Shown here one piece after another: positions 1 through 12,320 of a stretch of 64,000 nt of DNA. Source of the stretch: Chelydra serpentina (taxonomy: Eukaryota > Chordata > Testudines > Chelydridae); the NCBI GenBank assembly GCA_037349315.1, contig JBAIAC010000006.1, positions 17,643,501 to 17,707,500 on the forward strand, read 5' to 3'. How positions within the stretch are numbered: the stretch's first letter is position 1; every line of letters starts with the position of its first letter. The notes beneath the pieces are model-generated. The model worked only from the letters and a program-made list of their open reading frames with translations. It did no database searches and was not told the origin of the DNA. The position numbers and the translations under genes are program-made.

Positions 1-104
1 GAAGGCTACACAGCAATGACTCAGCCCCACACTCCAAGCCCCATAAGCCCTAGTTGGCTGGCATGGGCCAGCCATAGGTTTTTCTTTGCTGTGTAGACAT
101 ACCT
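1..104. mobile_element. MITE fragment cut by window edge
   Basis: The piece begins with CTACACAGCAATGA and ends with TTGCTGTGTAGACATACC, so its two ends are inverted copies of each other, as in a short non-autonomous DNA transposon. The left end lies outside the window or is lost. The superfamily cannot be decided. A different small element with a similar end (GGTATGTCTGCAC type) sits near 48.0-48.1 kb. Confidence 0.45.
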
Positions 105-2576
105 GAGGAGGAAAAGGAGCGTTACAGTTAAGAAACAGCCTTTTATGTTAGCTCAGTAGCATGTTATTGTAAGAGAGGAATAGCATCAGGACATTTGTTG
201 GCTATGATACTATACATTTAGGTAGGTGCCAAACTCAAAACATCGAGGTTTGAATATTTTGGCCATAAAAAAAAGAGACTGAATGTAATATCAAAGCATC
301 CTTACACTGCAATCCATCTACTCTATAGATAGCAGTAAAATTGCTGTCAAAAAAAAAAAGATGAAAAGGAAAAACATAGTTGCCTTCCTAATATACTTTC
401 CATTTGGCTCCCCACCAAAAATAAATACCAGTTGAAAGAGCTTCTGAACCTGGACGTCAAGCTTTGAAAAGATTCTTTTTTTAGAGAGAGATCTGCACAT
501 TTTTGTCAGTAAGTTCCTTCTCCTGTGTTTATTGTGTGGGATATTTTCCTGAAAGCGCTGTGCTGCTTATTTTCCCCACATGAAGTCTTCATCTAGTGTT
601 TGTGGCAGCTGTGATCTCCTCAAATCAATCAGAATGATGTCACCAACAGGATGAGTGTTTCAAGTGATTAATAAGCAGCATGGGGGAAAGAACACCTATG
701 GAACAAAAGGTCCTATTTTCAAATAATCAACTCCTGTAATAATATTCAGGAGAAAGAGAAATTCCAAAAATATACAGCAGCAGGGTACTCTAAGTACAAT
801 ACTTTTCAAAGTTTTCTGTGACATGTCAGCCGCTCTTTTAGGACAACAGTCAGCCAAGAAGATAAACATGGGGTGTAAATCCATCCCTACTCAGCTAAGC
901 ACTTGACCATGTACTTAACTTTAAGCAAGTGCTCAAATGCTTTGCTAAATGGAGGCCTATGTGCTTGCTCAGGCTAAGTGCTTCATACCTTCAGAGAGGC
1001 AGTAAGCACCTACAATTCATACTGGGTGAATTTCATATGGGTAGAAGCTATATTTTGAGGTGTGACGTGGGAATTAAGTGGTGCATAGGAGGCTGGTCCT
1101 CTGCACATGAATTAATATTACCCATTGCGGGTGCTAATCTCACCTCCCAGGAGGCATGAAAGCATAATTCTTTTTTCTCATAAGAACTTTGAAAAAAATG
1201 AGAGCTAATGTCATTAATAAACCCAGTATAACTCATGAATGATGGATAGAGTGCTGCTGTCTTTTGGTTGTACATTGCAGATAAAGAAATGTTAGAAAAT
1301 GAGTGTCTGGTGTTTTAATTGGCAGGGAGTGGTGTGTTTAATTCTGTTTATGGAGGAGGGGACCATACAATCTATAATTCCCTGACATGGGTTTTTTTTT
1401 TTCTGGTTAATGCTTATCACTCATTTGTAGCCCTGGTAAATCATGACATTTTGAGATGAAGCCATAACCTGACAATGACAATGTATTAAAAAGAATCAAT
1501 CCCGATTGTGCCTTTTTCAGTCTCATTAAGCGTGGAGTGTACATCCTTACTGGATCTTTGCTCTTGGGATCGGGTTTTAGGAAATCAGTACTGAATGAAG
1601 TCTCTCCACCTCTCATTTCTATTCAATATATTTTGTTTCAAAATTTTCTATTGAAACCAAGATTGCTGCATTGGAATTAGTTCAGAGGTTTGTTAGATTA
1701 AACAGTTCAGTGCTGAAAATTGAGCCTAGTTATGTTGAATCGTTCAGTTCTACCTTTCAATATCAACGTGTGTGTGTATATATATACAATAGTGTACAAT
1801 TTGTTCCCCCATCTGAGAATATGATTCTAACAATAAGACAACATAAGTAAAATAGGCTAATGTGTAGAACATGTAAACGTTAGCACTGAATAAGCAGAGC
1901 TTAGCTTCTCTGTGCAATCACTATGGTCCACTTACTGGCATGTTTTATGCTGCAATAAAATAGTGTTTTCTGGAAAGAAAAATTACAGTATTTTGTGGTG
2001 TGTGTAAATTATTCTGTAGTTTAATGCTCTGGTTGTCATTGTATTATACCCTCAACAGCATCCATTGTAGAGCTAAAGCCCCTTTGCAATACACTTTAAG
2101 TGATACTCTTTATGAGAAAAGAAACAATGTGGTAACTCTTTTTCCCTCTTGACATTATCAATCTTTCTATTGGACTATGGCTAGGGGTGGTCAAAAACCA
2201 TTCAATGAGTCCACTAGTCAGTGCTTTGGCTGTTTTTGGGGTTGTTGGTTTTTTTGTCATATAGTTTATTTAAATAGTTTTTGCTGTATTCCATTACCAT
2301 GCCTAGAATACATTATTTGTCAAATACCATTGTTTGATAAATATTTTATTCCAGTATTAGCCCAGCTCTATGTGAGGTCCTTAATACTAATGCACATATT
2401 TTCTGCTGCTGGCCAATTCGGACCATTTTATATGACTCCAGTGGCCAATATGGAATTCCTTGGTAGCCACAGGGTTCAGAAGTGGGAGGAGGCATGTGGA
2501 AATTCACAGACGTTCTTGCACAAACTAAAGTTCTCATGTATCAAGGTATTATTATTTTTAAATGGTTCTTTGTATT
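105..2576. other. No gene or repeat recognised
   Basis: AT-rich DNA with only short chance reading frames on both strands. There is a small TG/TA run near 1770-1785. I see no exon with splice sites, no RNA gene and no repeat that I can name. Confidence 0.55.
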
Positions 2577-2965
2577 ACAGGAGCACCTAGGGCCTGGCTG
2601 AGATCAGGGCTCCATTGTGCTAGACACGGTACAGACACAGGGTAAAGGATAACTCCAGCTCCTAATAGCTTATGCTGTTATTAATCAAGGCAGTCAAATG
2701 AAGGAAGGAAGGCTTACTGTCTCCACAAAACAGATGGGGAACACAGGCATGGAGAAATTAAGGCGCAGTCCTGCATTCAAATATATACAGTTGTGCTTAA
2801 CTTTAACCACTTCAGAAGGGCTGCTTATATGCTGAGAGTATATACAGACCTGCAGGATTATGGCTAAAGTGATTTGCATGAGGTCACACAGCAAGTCTTT
2901 GGTGGACCTGGAAATGAAACCAGATCTTGTGAGTCACAGAATGGTGCCTTAACCACAAAACCATC
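2577..2965 (+). repeat. Old amniote SINE/LINE tail (MIR/CORE-like)
   Basis: The text runs from a block around CTCCATTGTGCTAGACACGG to GAGGTCACACAGCAAGTC and then to a block ending in TTAACCACAAAACC. This order is typical of ancient amniote MIR/CORE-like or L2/L3-type 3' tails. About 100 bp in the middle (roughly 2765-2866) do not fit and may be a later insertion. The copy is strongly diverged, so the exact family is not given. Confidence 0.45.
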
Positions 2966-5247
2966 CTTCCACTCTGTAATCTTCTGTATTATGAGGTGTT
3001 ACTGTATCTACAGTGTTTACTGTTCTACTACTATGGTGTCTACTGATTGATAGTTACCTTCCTTGAGAGTGCAGTGACTGTTGCCTTAAAATGCTCACTA
3101 AATGTAGACCTTCATCAAGGTGAAGCTGTCTTCTCTTTAGATAAAATGATTATAAGTGTTTGCTTTTGAGACTGTAATATCCTCTGTATCAGTTCTCCTG
3201 CAAGTACATAATTAACCTGTCAGCCCACCCTGCAGTAATAAATATGATAGACAGGAAATATATTAGGAAGGAATTTGTGTGTGATATGCTTTCAAGCCCT
3301 TCTTTATCCTTCAACTATCTTTCCTTTTAATTAGCGTTCAGGTAATAGCTGACTTAAATGAATTACCATATAACCGTTATCGATATAAATTATTTTTTTG
3401 TTCTGAAGTAGTCATTAAGATGAAATGTATAAGACCTGTTCTGGATATTTTGGGGAAGGTAACCACTTGAAATAAGACTGCCATTTTGTGATGTAAACTT
3501 AAAAAGAACTGAGCGCTCCAATTCTTGTGAAGCCTTGTTTGATAAATAAGAAGCAGCACAAATTGCTGTCTAAAAATACTGAAGAGGAAATGCTGAGGAA
3601 AAGATTGTCTCAAAGAAGAAATAACATCAGAAACAGAAAGAGTTTAAGCATCATGTTGGAAGTATGCACAGAGTCAAACTCTGAGATTAAGCATTGTCAC
3701 AACTACCGGAGGGGAAAACAGATGCAGTCTGGAGGAAATGATGGACTGAAGATATCAGAGTCGGCTGAGAGTTTCTTTATAGTTTTTGCTTTGTGCACTT
3801 GCTTCCTTAGTCAACATCAGATAAATATACTTGTCTTGTCTGACTACCTACCCCATTTGATAAACATTTTGGAAAGTACGTGATTCCCAGAATTATGGGA
3901 ACTCACGGCCCATGGGAAGGGGGCACTAAGGTGGTTTTAAGCTAATTAGGTGCCCTCTCAAATCTGGGCTGCTCCACAGCTCCTCATGTAACAAACAACC
4001 CTGAGAGGTCATCTATGGACAGAAGTGCTGCTTGGAATCTCAGCACAATGATGCAACCCCATCCCGAACATAGCCCTCTATTCTTAGACATGCCCCTCCA
4101 ATCTTCAGCCCTGCCTCCTGCATGCCCCCAACACCAGGGCTTGCAAGGGTGTGATTGGAAAGCAGCCTGATGACTGTATTCCCTAGTGCCTGTGCAAAGG
4201 AGTCCTCTCTCCTTCCCCCCCACACACACCAGGCATAGCAGTGACCACTATATTCAACATCATGTAAGCATTTCCATTCTAACCCTCTATTTTCAATGGC
4301 TGAAAACTTTCCAAAACTTTTTCCTTTAAGCCTATAATTTTCCAGGGTTGGTCTTTTCCCTCCAGTAAATACATATAAAGTGTGGGCACCCCTTATTAGA
4401 GGGGTCTCTGAACTTAACTGGGGGTGTTCCGGTTAGGAAGATCCTGAGTGCTGCAGTCCAGCCTTGGAGTCTACAACTCCCATTATGCCTTGGAGAAGAG
4501 AGAGAGAGACTTCTGCTTCCCAGGTGAGGGGATCTTTATCTTGGATGCAGAGGCAGCATGGGGTGGGCTCCATTTTGTGAGGAACTGAGATCCTAGTCAA
4601 GCGATGGGAGATGGCTTGGATAGAGCTCCACCATACAAGGAGCTGCTGCTGCTGAGAAACTGCTTGGCTTTGACCAAGCAGGGGAGCCATGGAGGGTATT
4701 ACTGGGCTTCACTGGAGCCAGGGCACAGACTGTTGCTGAGATCAGAACTGACTGAGGTTGGCCTGCACTAAAGGCAGCATGAGTAACTACCATGTTTCCT
4801 ATTTGGGGAAGGGGAATAGTAAGGGGACCTTATGGAGTTTCCCCTAGACTGAGAAGAGAAGAAGTGGTCTTACTGGCAAACCAGGATCGAGGATTACTGA
4901 CCTCTTGCTATACCAGTTGCCATCTTCTGAGGGGTTGTGCAGCTTGGATTGGTCCCCAGTTAAAATTGCTCTGCCCCTTGGGGCTGGACTACTTTTCTGG
5001 ACCAATAAAATGTTGTCCCCAGCTTCACAATCTTCAGGCACACCCACACATGTAAACATCTAGAACTGTGAAATTCAGAGGAGTGCCCACTCAGGGGCGG
5101 GGTACTGGTGGCAGTATAAATGTAAGTTGTTAAAGTTGTATTTACTACTGTAAACTGCATTTATTAATTGATGTAATGAAGCACCCTGTGCTGATTTAAA
5201 GTGGTTGTGACATTTTAATTCATCTCAGTCATTATATCCTCTTTTTG
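2966..5247. other. No gene; possible LTR-like block near 4.4-5.05 kb
   Basis: Most of this stretch is anonymous. The part from about 4390 to 5050 is GC-richer than its surroundings and contains an AATAAA at 5004-5009, which would suit an old LTR, but I could not find paired ends or a target duplication. A short CA run lies at about 4219-4230. Confidence 0.4.
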
Positions 5248-5729
5248 AGAGACAAGGTGGGTGAGGTAATATCTCTTATTGGGCCAACTACTGTTGGTGA
5301 AAGAGACAAGCTTTCAAGTTGTGCTGAGCTCTTCGTGTTTGGGAAAGGTACTCAGTGTCACAGCTAAATACAAGGTGGAACAGATTGCTTAGTCAAAACA
5401 TATTCTAAGAGATCATTCAAGCTGAAGTGGCCCATTTACAACTCTCCAGAAAAAGGACAAAAAAGGGGAGTTGTAATATCCAGTGTCTTTATTAAGACCA
5501 CAATTTATAGTGTGTCGCAATGATATGACTTTAAGCTCCCGGGCTTGTCTTTTGAAGGTGTTATGCAGGTGTTATGCAGTCCTCTGAGAATGAGGACTGA
5601 GAGGTCAGATATGGAGTGATTGCTTTGTGAAATGTTGTTCACCCGAGTGATATGTTTGTTTTTTGTCTTTTAGCATTTTTCTGTGTGAGTTCATTCGAGA
5701 GCCAAGTGATTGCCTGGTTTCACCCTTCA
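5248..5729 (-). mobile_element. Penelope/Neptune-like 3' region, inverted half
   Basis: Read on the minus strand, this is the 3' part of a Penelope-like retroelement. Around 5650-5720 the remains of the GIY-YIG endonuclease domain can be translated (GETRQSL, then SRMNSHRKMLKDKK), broken further on by stops. After it come the family's noncoding tail blocks, including CCAATAAGAGATATTACCTC. The terminal tail itself is missing. At about 5729 it meets a second segment of the same element in opposite orientation, so the pair folds back on itself. A 5' inversion during integration would explain this. The copy is old. Confidence 0.7.
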
Positions 5730-6490
5730 AAAGATGAGCCTGGCATCTTACATTCACAACTTTGCTAGACACTAAAAAGCATCATCTTAATAAATAATAG
5801 ATTTATGACTTATTACAACAGTCTGGAACCTACTAACTTTGCCCTATGCCTGGAAAGGGGTTAACTGGTCACATCACCTTGAGTGGTCTCTTAGAACATG
5901 TTACTACTAATGCTAAACAATCAGTTTTATCTTGTCTTTAGCTGTGTATCTTTCCCAGACCTGAAGAACTCTGTGTAGCTAAAAATCTTATCTTTCTCCA
6001 GCCGCGTAGCCAGGTCCATAGTACAGGGGGAGCAGAGCTATAAAAAGGTGCCTCCCTCTGTAGTCACTGGGTGGCACTCCAGCTGTTCGGCGGCACTTCG
6101 GCGGAGGGTCCTTCACTCGCTCCGGGTCTTCGCTGGTACCCACTGCCGAAATGCCGCCAAAGACCCAGAGCGAGTGAAAGACCCGCCACCAAAAGGCTGC
6201 CGAACAGCTGGAGCGCGGCTGGGTGAGTTCAAGAAGCCACACCTTAAAGAGAAGCGGCGCCTTATTTTAGCTCTGCGGCACCTTTTTTTATAGGGGGAGC
6301 AGAGCTAAAAAAAAGGTGCTGCTTCCTTTTTAAGGCGCCGCTTTTGCTCTCAGGGGGAGCAGCCGCTACCTCCGCTCCCCCCTAGCTACACTATTGTCTC
6401 TCTCCACAACAGAGATTGGTCCATAAAATATATTACCTCACTCATCTGATCTCTCTAATTTCCTAGAACCAAGATGTCTACAACAAACGG
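5730..6490 (+). mobile_element. Penelope/Neptune-like tail, direct half, split by a MITE
   Basis: This plus-strand segment repeats, in opposite orientation, the blocks seen in 5248-5729: GCTAGACACTAAAAAGCATC, a noncoding region, then CAGACCTGAAGAACTCTGTG. After the foreign MITE at 6001-6392 it resumes with ATATTACCTCACTCATCTG and a tail near CTAGAACCAAGATGTC. Together with the inverted half it forms a fold-back element. The exact right end is uncertain by some tens of bases. Confidence 0.65.
6001..6392. mobile_element. Non-autonomous DNA-transposon-like insert in Penelope tail
   Basis: A GC-rich block with ends GCGTAGCCAGG and, inverted, GTGTAGCTAGG. It is made of two imperfect hairpins: one around CCAGCTGTTCGGC (6069 area) matched by GCCGAACAGCTGG (6197 area), and one with arms GCGGCGCCTTA and TAAGGCGCCGC. 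It is flanked by TTATCTTTCTCCA (5988-6000) and TTGTCTCTCTCCA (6394-6406), a near-identical 13 bp pair that could be a target duplication. That is longer than the 2-10 bp of most cut-and-paste transposons, so the mechanism is open. Confidence 0.55.
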
Positions 6491-6915
6491 AGCAAACAAC
6501 GCAGCATATTTTCTAAATTGTTAAGTAAAGGTGTGTTAACTCTAACCTAAGAGTATATTGTTTGTATAACTGGTACTTTTGTGTTAGACCCATGGCATAG
6601 ATTAACTCAAATTTCTTCTTGGAGATTCCCAAGCCACACCAGTGTGTGTGGACAGGGCCCAGCCAGGCAGAGCCACCACCAAGATTAATTTCTTTTATAA
6701 GCAAAAGGATAGAGGATTCCCACCTATTTAACATCACAATTGGGATACTAGGATCTCCTTTACTGTTGACAGCATCAGGTGCCTGGGCACACAGGTGAGT
6801 GTTGCTTGCTCCTTAGTTACCAGAGAAGGAAAAGAGATGTTACATAAAGTTTAAGCAGAAATCTATAGGCCATTTTGGAGTATGAGAATAACAATTACCT
6901 GATTATAAAAAACAT
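6491..6915. other. No gene recognised
   Basis: Anonymous AT-rich DNA between the fold-back Penelope element and a CR1 tail. I see no repeat structure in it. Confidence 0.5.
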
Positions 6916-7279
6916 CACAGGCAGCAGGTTTAAAACAAATAAAAGGAAGTATTTTTTTCACACAACGCACAATCAACCTGTGGAACTGCTTGCCAGAGGA
7001 TGTTGTGAAGACCAAGACCATAACAGGGTTCAAAAAAGAACTAGATAAATTCATGGAGGATAGGTCCATCAACGGCTATTAGCCAGGATGGGCAGGAATG
7101 GTATCCCTAGCCTCTGTTTGCCAGAAGCTGGGAATGAGCGACAGGGGATGGATTACTTGACAATTACCTGTTCTGTTTATTCCCTCTGGGGCACTTGGCA
7201 CTGGCCACTGTCAGAAGACAGGATACTGGGCTAGATGGGCCTTGGTCTGACCCAGTAGGGCCATTCTTATGTTCTTATA
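6916..7279 (+). mobile_element. CR1 LINE, 3' end
   Basis: A 5'-truncated CR1 copy. It starts in the last codons of ORF2 (the stretch CAACCTGTGGAACTGCTTGC corresponds to the NLWNCLP motif). It continues through the 3' UTR with TGGGCTAGATGGGCCTTGG and stops at the short tail TTATGTTCTTAT. This is the same subfamily as 26539-27301, 27663-28140 and the minus-strand copy at 41252-42094. Reading-frame damage shows that it is inactive. Confidence 0.88.
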
Positions 7280-8937
7280 ATCTTGAGACTTTTCAAGTGA
7301 ACCTATCTTCTTATTTGAACAAACCTTGGTTCCAGATAAAAACCATGTTAATTTCCATGGGAATTTGCAGTTGGTACTTTGTGCAGAGATTGAACACAGT
7401 AAATTTTAGGCCCAGATTGTCTGTCTATGACCCTTTGTGTGGCTGTGCTAGGTTGAAGGAGAGAGCAAGAAACTCTCCCCGCCCAATTTTTTTCTATGTC
7501 TGTGCAACAGCCATGCAATATTGCGGCCCCTGCCCTCTACATAGTTCAGGCCTCTCTTCTTCCTAGGGGAAGGACTCCACAGAGTTTTTACCTCAGCTGG
7601 CAGAGTGGGGTTGGTTGGTGCACCAGAGGAGTAAACCACAGCAAAGAAGAATACTTGGGAGGGGCTGTGTTCATTTGGGGTGAGCTGGCTTTGCAGAGCA
7701 CTCATGCTGGGCTGGGGTACAGAAGTCACAACCTAGTCCTAATGAGCATTGTAAATACGGTCTTCTGCTATCCCAAAGGTAATGTTGTTACAGAACAATG
7801 CAAGGGATAGCACTAAAAGCCATGGATGTGGGCCCAACCCCCCTTTGAAACTGTATCCTACTGACCACATGACAAAAGAGACATTTTATATAGGAGTCAC
7901 TTCTTGCACCAAGCATTCACAAACAACAGAGAACTTCCTGCTAAGTTGAGGTAGCTGTGTGGACAGAAACTGTGAGGTTCCATTCGGTTTTAACTTGAAC
8001 CTGTGTCTCGGTTATCTTGTCAAGTGTTCACCTTGGACAACGAGGGAGGAGAAAGAACAAAAGATGAGCAGCATTTGTATAAACAGTCACAATTTTAAAA
8101 AGGTTTAAAAACTTATGTGGCGGAGAAACTTGGCTCACTCTGACCACAGTTACCAGGGAATAGAAGGAAGAAATCCTGGGTTATTTTTTAGCCATTTCCC
8201 CTTTTTAAAATATACAATTTAAAATACACAAGGGTCAGTCAAGACTTCATCCTTGGTAAACGGTTTTCAGCTAAAATAAGCCTACAGCAGATGCCATGGG
8301 ATGGATAACTGACATGCATTCATACATACCTAATATTTTACACCTTATGTTTGTCCTCCAAGATGATTTTCCTGTTCATTTTATTAATCCCCATTAATAC
8401 TAAAGTGAGAAGAGTAAAATATAAATGTGTTTTTTCTAGAATGTATAAATGGTATAGCTAATAATTTCCCAACAATTATGGTAAAACAGCAGTGACATTT
8501 TCAGCTGTTTAAAATTATGCAAATTATTGAGTGGGTAAGTACAGTAGCTCTTTTCTCTAGTGTTGAATATGGTATTGCATGTCAAGTAGTACAAGGTGTG
8601 AGTAGTTTGATTAGACTAATCCAACCCCCCACCCCGTCTTTCCCTTTCATGTAACCACATGACATACAGTCATCCACTGTCCTTAATAAATCTGACTGTG
8701 ATTTAATAACTCCCAGACATGTGCCAAAGAGGCAGTATTTTTGTTTTACAAAGCTCAAATTATTGCAGGGACAATTCAGACCTGGGTTCCTTTCGATTTA
8801 AAGCATCACAATTTAGTGTGGCTGTAGGGACTGGAGTCAGAATCTCCCCTCATGTATGATGGGCAAAATTGGGGTCACTTGCATATCAAGTTTTGCAAAA
8901 GCTTTCAAGTGAAGTTTTGGTTTTGAAAAACCAAATC
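7280..8937. other. No gene or repeat recognised
   Basis: Anonymous sequence. Short frames around 7195-7810 have no family resemblance and partly read through the CR1 tail. Nothing here supports an exon. Confidence 0.5.
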
Positions 8938-8942
8938 CAGGC

Positions 8943-9408
8943 TGTGACGGTGTACCCCATAAAACTGTATGGGGAGATCACTTAAATCCTATTTTCTGTA
9001 CTTATTAAAATCACTTTTTACTTATTAAGTTTCCTGGAGTACGAGCTGGTACCTGGGGAAGGCAAACAGTTGTGCATATCTTTCTATCTTTGAAATAGAA
9101 GGCGAACTATTTATGAGTTTACCCTGTATAAGCCTTATGCAGGGTAAAACGGGTGTATTAAGGGTTTAGACTGCTTAGGGAGCTGGGCACCTGGGTGTCA
9201 AAGGTAAGAGCACTTCCAGGAGCCTTACCGTGGTTAGTGGACTTGGCTCGGACCGGAGTCTGTGTTTGCAGCAGATCAGTGGAATCTGGCTCAAAACAGA
9301 CAGGATTCGGGAGTCTCTAGCTGGAAAAGGCCTGGAACCAGGGGTAAAAGTAGCCTTGGCACACCAGGTGGCAGCACCAAGCAGGTCTCTGTGACCCAAC
9401 CCGTCACA
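8943..9408. mobile_element. Solo LTR (endogenous-retrovirus type)
   Basis: The block starts TGTGACGG and ends CCGTCACA, so the ends are inverted copies with the TG...CA rule of LTRs. It is flanked on both sides by the 5 bp CAGGC (8938-8942 and 9409-9413), a perfect target duplication. There is no internal coding region, so this is a solo LTR left by recombination. An internal hairpin TTTACCCTGTATAAG / TTATGCAGGGTAAA lies near 9119-9149. Transcriptional direction is not settled. Confidence 0.8.
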
Positions 9409-9638
9409 CAGGCTAATCCAGATTCTCTGATCTACTAAGGCTAATTTGCACCATATAAGCATTCATGCTCCTCTGATCTATTTTTTGTGTCTGTTGTCTT
9501 TTAACTGACATTAATGCTGCCTTTTGACACACTGGTGCAGCAGTCTGGCTACACAGATAACAATGCAGGGTAGGTGCCTTAGACGTAACTCTGCGGGGTA
9601 GGGACTGTCTCATCAATATACGCTTATATCATCTAGCC

Positions 9639-9960
9639 CAGTGGTGCCCAACCTCATTACACAGAAGGGCCACATAAATCTAAGCATAATCTTGTGAGGA
9701 CCAAACAGATTCTGTTTTGTATGGTATTTAGATAGATTGTTTCTATATACAGTATTGTCTATTTAAAAACAAATAAAGAAATCAGTGCATAAAACGTGTA
9801 TCTGAATTATAGAAAACACAATTAAAAACACATAGCTAAACTAAAATGATATAAACATGATGACAAGGCCATTAATTTATTGTGTTAAAATGGGCCGCAG
9901 GCCTTATGAATACTCCAGTGGGCCATGTACACCCTGCGGACCATAGGTTGGGCACCCCTA
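9639..9960. mobile_element. hAT-type MITE
   Basis: The ends CAGTGGTGCCCAACCT and AGGTTGGGCACCCCTA are inverted copies. The flanks are ATCTAGCC (9631-9638) and ATCTAGCA (9961-9968), an 8 bp duplication with one mismatch, the size expected for hAT transposition. The inside is AT-rich and has no transposase frame, so it is a non-autonomous element. Confidence 0.85.
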
Positions 9961-9968
9961 ATCTAGCA

Positions 9969-11167
9969 CAATAGGGTCCCAACCCCTGATTGAAGCCTCT
10001 AAGGTCCACCCCAATATGAAATAAAATACCATTCATTGGAGAAGGTTCTTTATTGTTTAAAAACTAAAAGCTAGTGGCTTTGCCAAGTTCTTCTGAACCA
10101 GTCACTATCTTACATTGCTAATAAGTGGAACCATCACTCCATTTAACAAACTATATATGAATGCTGTTAGCATTACCCAATGCATATTCACATTCTCATG
10201 TACTTTGACACATTCAATTATAATAGTTAAAAGGTCTAATTTCTTTTCCAGCTTTTTGGACAGATTGATTTTTTTTGGTACAATTTTTCAATAGAAGAAA
10301 TAAAGCCAACTCTACCCTTATCTTTTATTTTCAATTTAGCTTCAGAAATTAAAATTTCTGCTATATAATTGAACCAAAATTATCTACAGCTTTCCAGTGC
10401 TTTTCATTTTGTACAACTGTACTGGGAATAGCAATCCAAGCCAGTGATCAAGTACAAGTCACCTGTTATCAGTGAACAGTGCATTAGAGTACAGTGAAGT
10501 ATTCCCCTCCATTTTAGCTGCTTTTTCCAAAAGGATTTTAACAGTCACAATGGGCTTCTATATAGCTGGAAAAACTGTAGCTTCTTTCCCCCAAAAATAA
10601 TACTATTGCATTTATTTCCAGTTCATCCAAAGGAAAATGATTGGCAAATATATGCCATTCATGTTTGGTCCTCGGCTGCACAGCACTAGAAATTGAATTT
10701 GTTACAGAAAACGTTAGAAAAGAAAGATCTTTGTATCCAGTTTATCCAGACCAAATAAGCAAATGGAAAAATCAAATCCAAATCTGTAGTTACAAGCTAA
10801 CTTGGCCAAATATTAGATTCATTGGACTAGCTGAGGTAGCAAATGATACAGATTACAGCAATAAACTGAAATGATGTAATCTAATAATCATAATTATTAG
10901 TTCTTATGTGGCGCAAAGAGCATGATATTTGGGATATTCCAGTGTTTTTATTTAAGGGACTGCTTTAATCAATTATCTTCTGTTTATTCAGAACATACAT
11001 ATGTGACCTATAATGAAAGCAACAGACCAAAGTAAAGTGGTAGGTAAGATGCTTGTAGATCTGCCAGCTATCTTGATCAGAGTATAAGTGTTCAGCTATT
11101 CCCCCCCACCAGCCCTCCCCAAGTGGGATCATGTCTTGAATCACATTCAGGAAAATTATAAGTCATG
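9969..11167. other. No gene recognised
   Basis: AT-rich DNA. A 77-codon frame at 10641-10874 has no recognisable motif and no flanking splice or start context, and I regard it as chance. No repeat was identified. Confidence 0.5.
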
Positions 11168-11638
11168 GGAACCCCCCCACTACTTGTCCCCTGACTACCC
11201 CCCTCCCCAGACCCTAATCACCCCTCAGGACCCCACCCCCTATCCAAACCCTCTGCTCCCGGTCCCCTGACTGCCCCGACCCCTATCCACACCCCCGCCC
11301 CCTGACAGCCCCCCTGGGACTCCCACACCTATCCAATGCCCCCTGCTCCCTGTCCCCTGACTGCCCCCTGTGACCCTCTGCCCCTTATCCAACCACCCGG
11401 CCCTGGCCCCGGCCCCCTTACCACGCCGCTCAGAGCAACATGTCTGGCAGCCGCATGCTCCGGTCGGAGCGTGCAACCCCGCCCCCCAGAGCACTGCCTG
11501 CGCGGTGGCATAGCTCCGGCGGAGGGAGAACAGCAGGAGAGGAGGAAGGGGCTAGCCTCCCCATCCAGGAGCTCAGGGGCTGGGCAGGACGGGCCCGTAG
11601 GCTGGATGTGGCCCACGGGCCGTAGTTTGCCCACCCCT
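11168..11638 (-). mobile_element. hAT element remnant with C-rich internal repeats
   Basis: The right end, read on the minus strand, is CAGGGGTGGGCAAACTACGG, a hAT-type terminus. From about 11168 to 11400 the inside is a C-rich array of diverged repeats of roughly 30-45 bp built around CCTGACTGCCCC and TATCCA. The left terminus is not visible, and the region may have decayed or lost it. Long open frames here follow from the C-rich composition and are not genes. Confidence 0.7.
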
Positions 11639-12099
11639 GTCCTAGCAATTTCTAATGATAGTGGGCCTGGTGGGGACACAAAGAGGGGATATTTACAGCC
11701 AAAGCGTCCCGAGGCACAGAGCTCACAGCTTTTACATTGAGTGGATTCCCTAGGACTCAGAGTTGCATCCCAGTCTCCCACACATTTGATTTGTCAGATT
11801 GTGCCCGTTTAGTATGTGAAAAGGAAGGGGAGCGTGTATACTTTCATGCACAAACACAATTGTTGCCAGAACACGTGTCTAAGGGAAAACATCTCTTTAA
11901 AAGAGTGTCTTGTGGGTGCTGAAGAGTTTGTGGGTGGAAAGATATGTGAAAGGAGGTTAGTGTGGAGATGAATGTTGGCTTTCCTTGATTTCCAGTGATT
12001 GCAGTAATAAGAAATGTAGTTTAGCAACCTTGGGCTGATTTTGACAAGTGCTGATGTCAGTGTGTGTTATGGGTCACCTTATGTGCCCTATCCACAGTG
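11639..12099. other. No gene recognised
   Basis: Anonymous DNA between a hAT remnant and a tRNA-derived SINE. No motif or repeat was recognised. Confidence 0.5.
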
Positions 12100-12320
12100 G
12101 ATGAGAGTCTGTTACTACCCCCGGCTACTGATATTGGATTGTTAGCTCAAGCTGTAGAGACTCATGATTTTAGCTCTGGAGATTCCTGGTTCAATCCCCA
12201 TGGATGTCAGATCAGCAGGGGCATTCCTGGGATTCAACTACTGTGGGTCTCACATACTTCCTACCCAGTGTGCATTAGGCAACTGGCTTTTGGGAACAGG
12301 GTCATTATAAAATAGAGCCC
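12100..12320 (+). repeat. tRNA-derived SINE
   Basis: Between about 12144 and 12200 there is a tRNA-like head: an A-box-like TAGCTCAAGCTGTAGAG, then a B-box GGTTCAATCCC, spaced as in a tRNA gene with a long variable region. Sequence beyond the B-box would be the tRNA-unrelated body. Turtle genomes are known to carry pol III SINEs of this kind. It does not fold as a functional tRNA. The outer limits are approximate. Confidence 0.55.

Noticed and set aside
11329..11781. 150-codon minus-strand and 134-codon plus-strand frames
   Set aside because: Both lie on the C-rich repeat array and terminus of a hAT remnant.
12120..12210. Functional tRNA gene
   Set aside because: A- and B-box-like motifs exist, but the stems do not pair as a complete cloverleaf; better explained as a SINE head.
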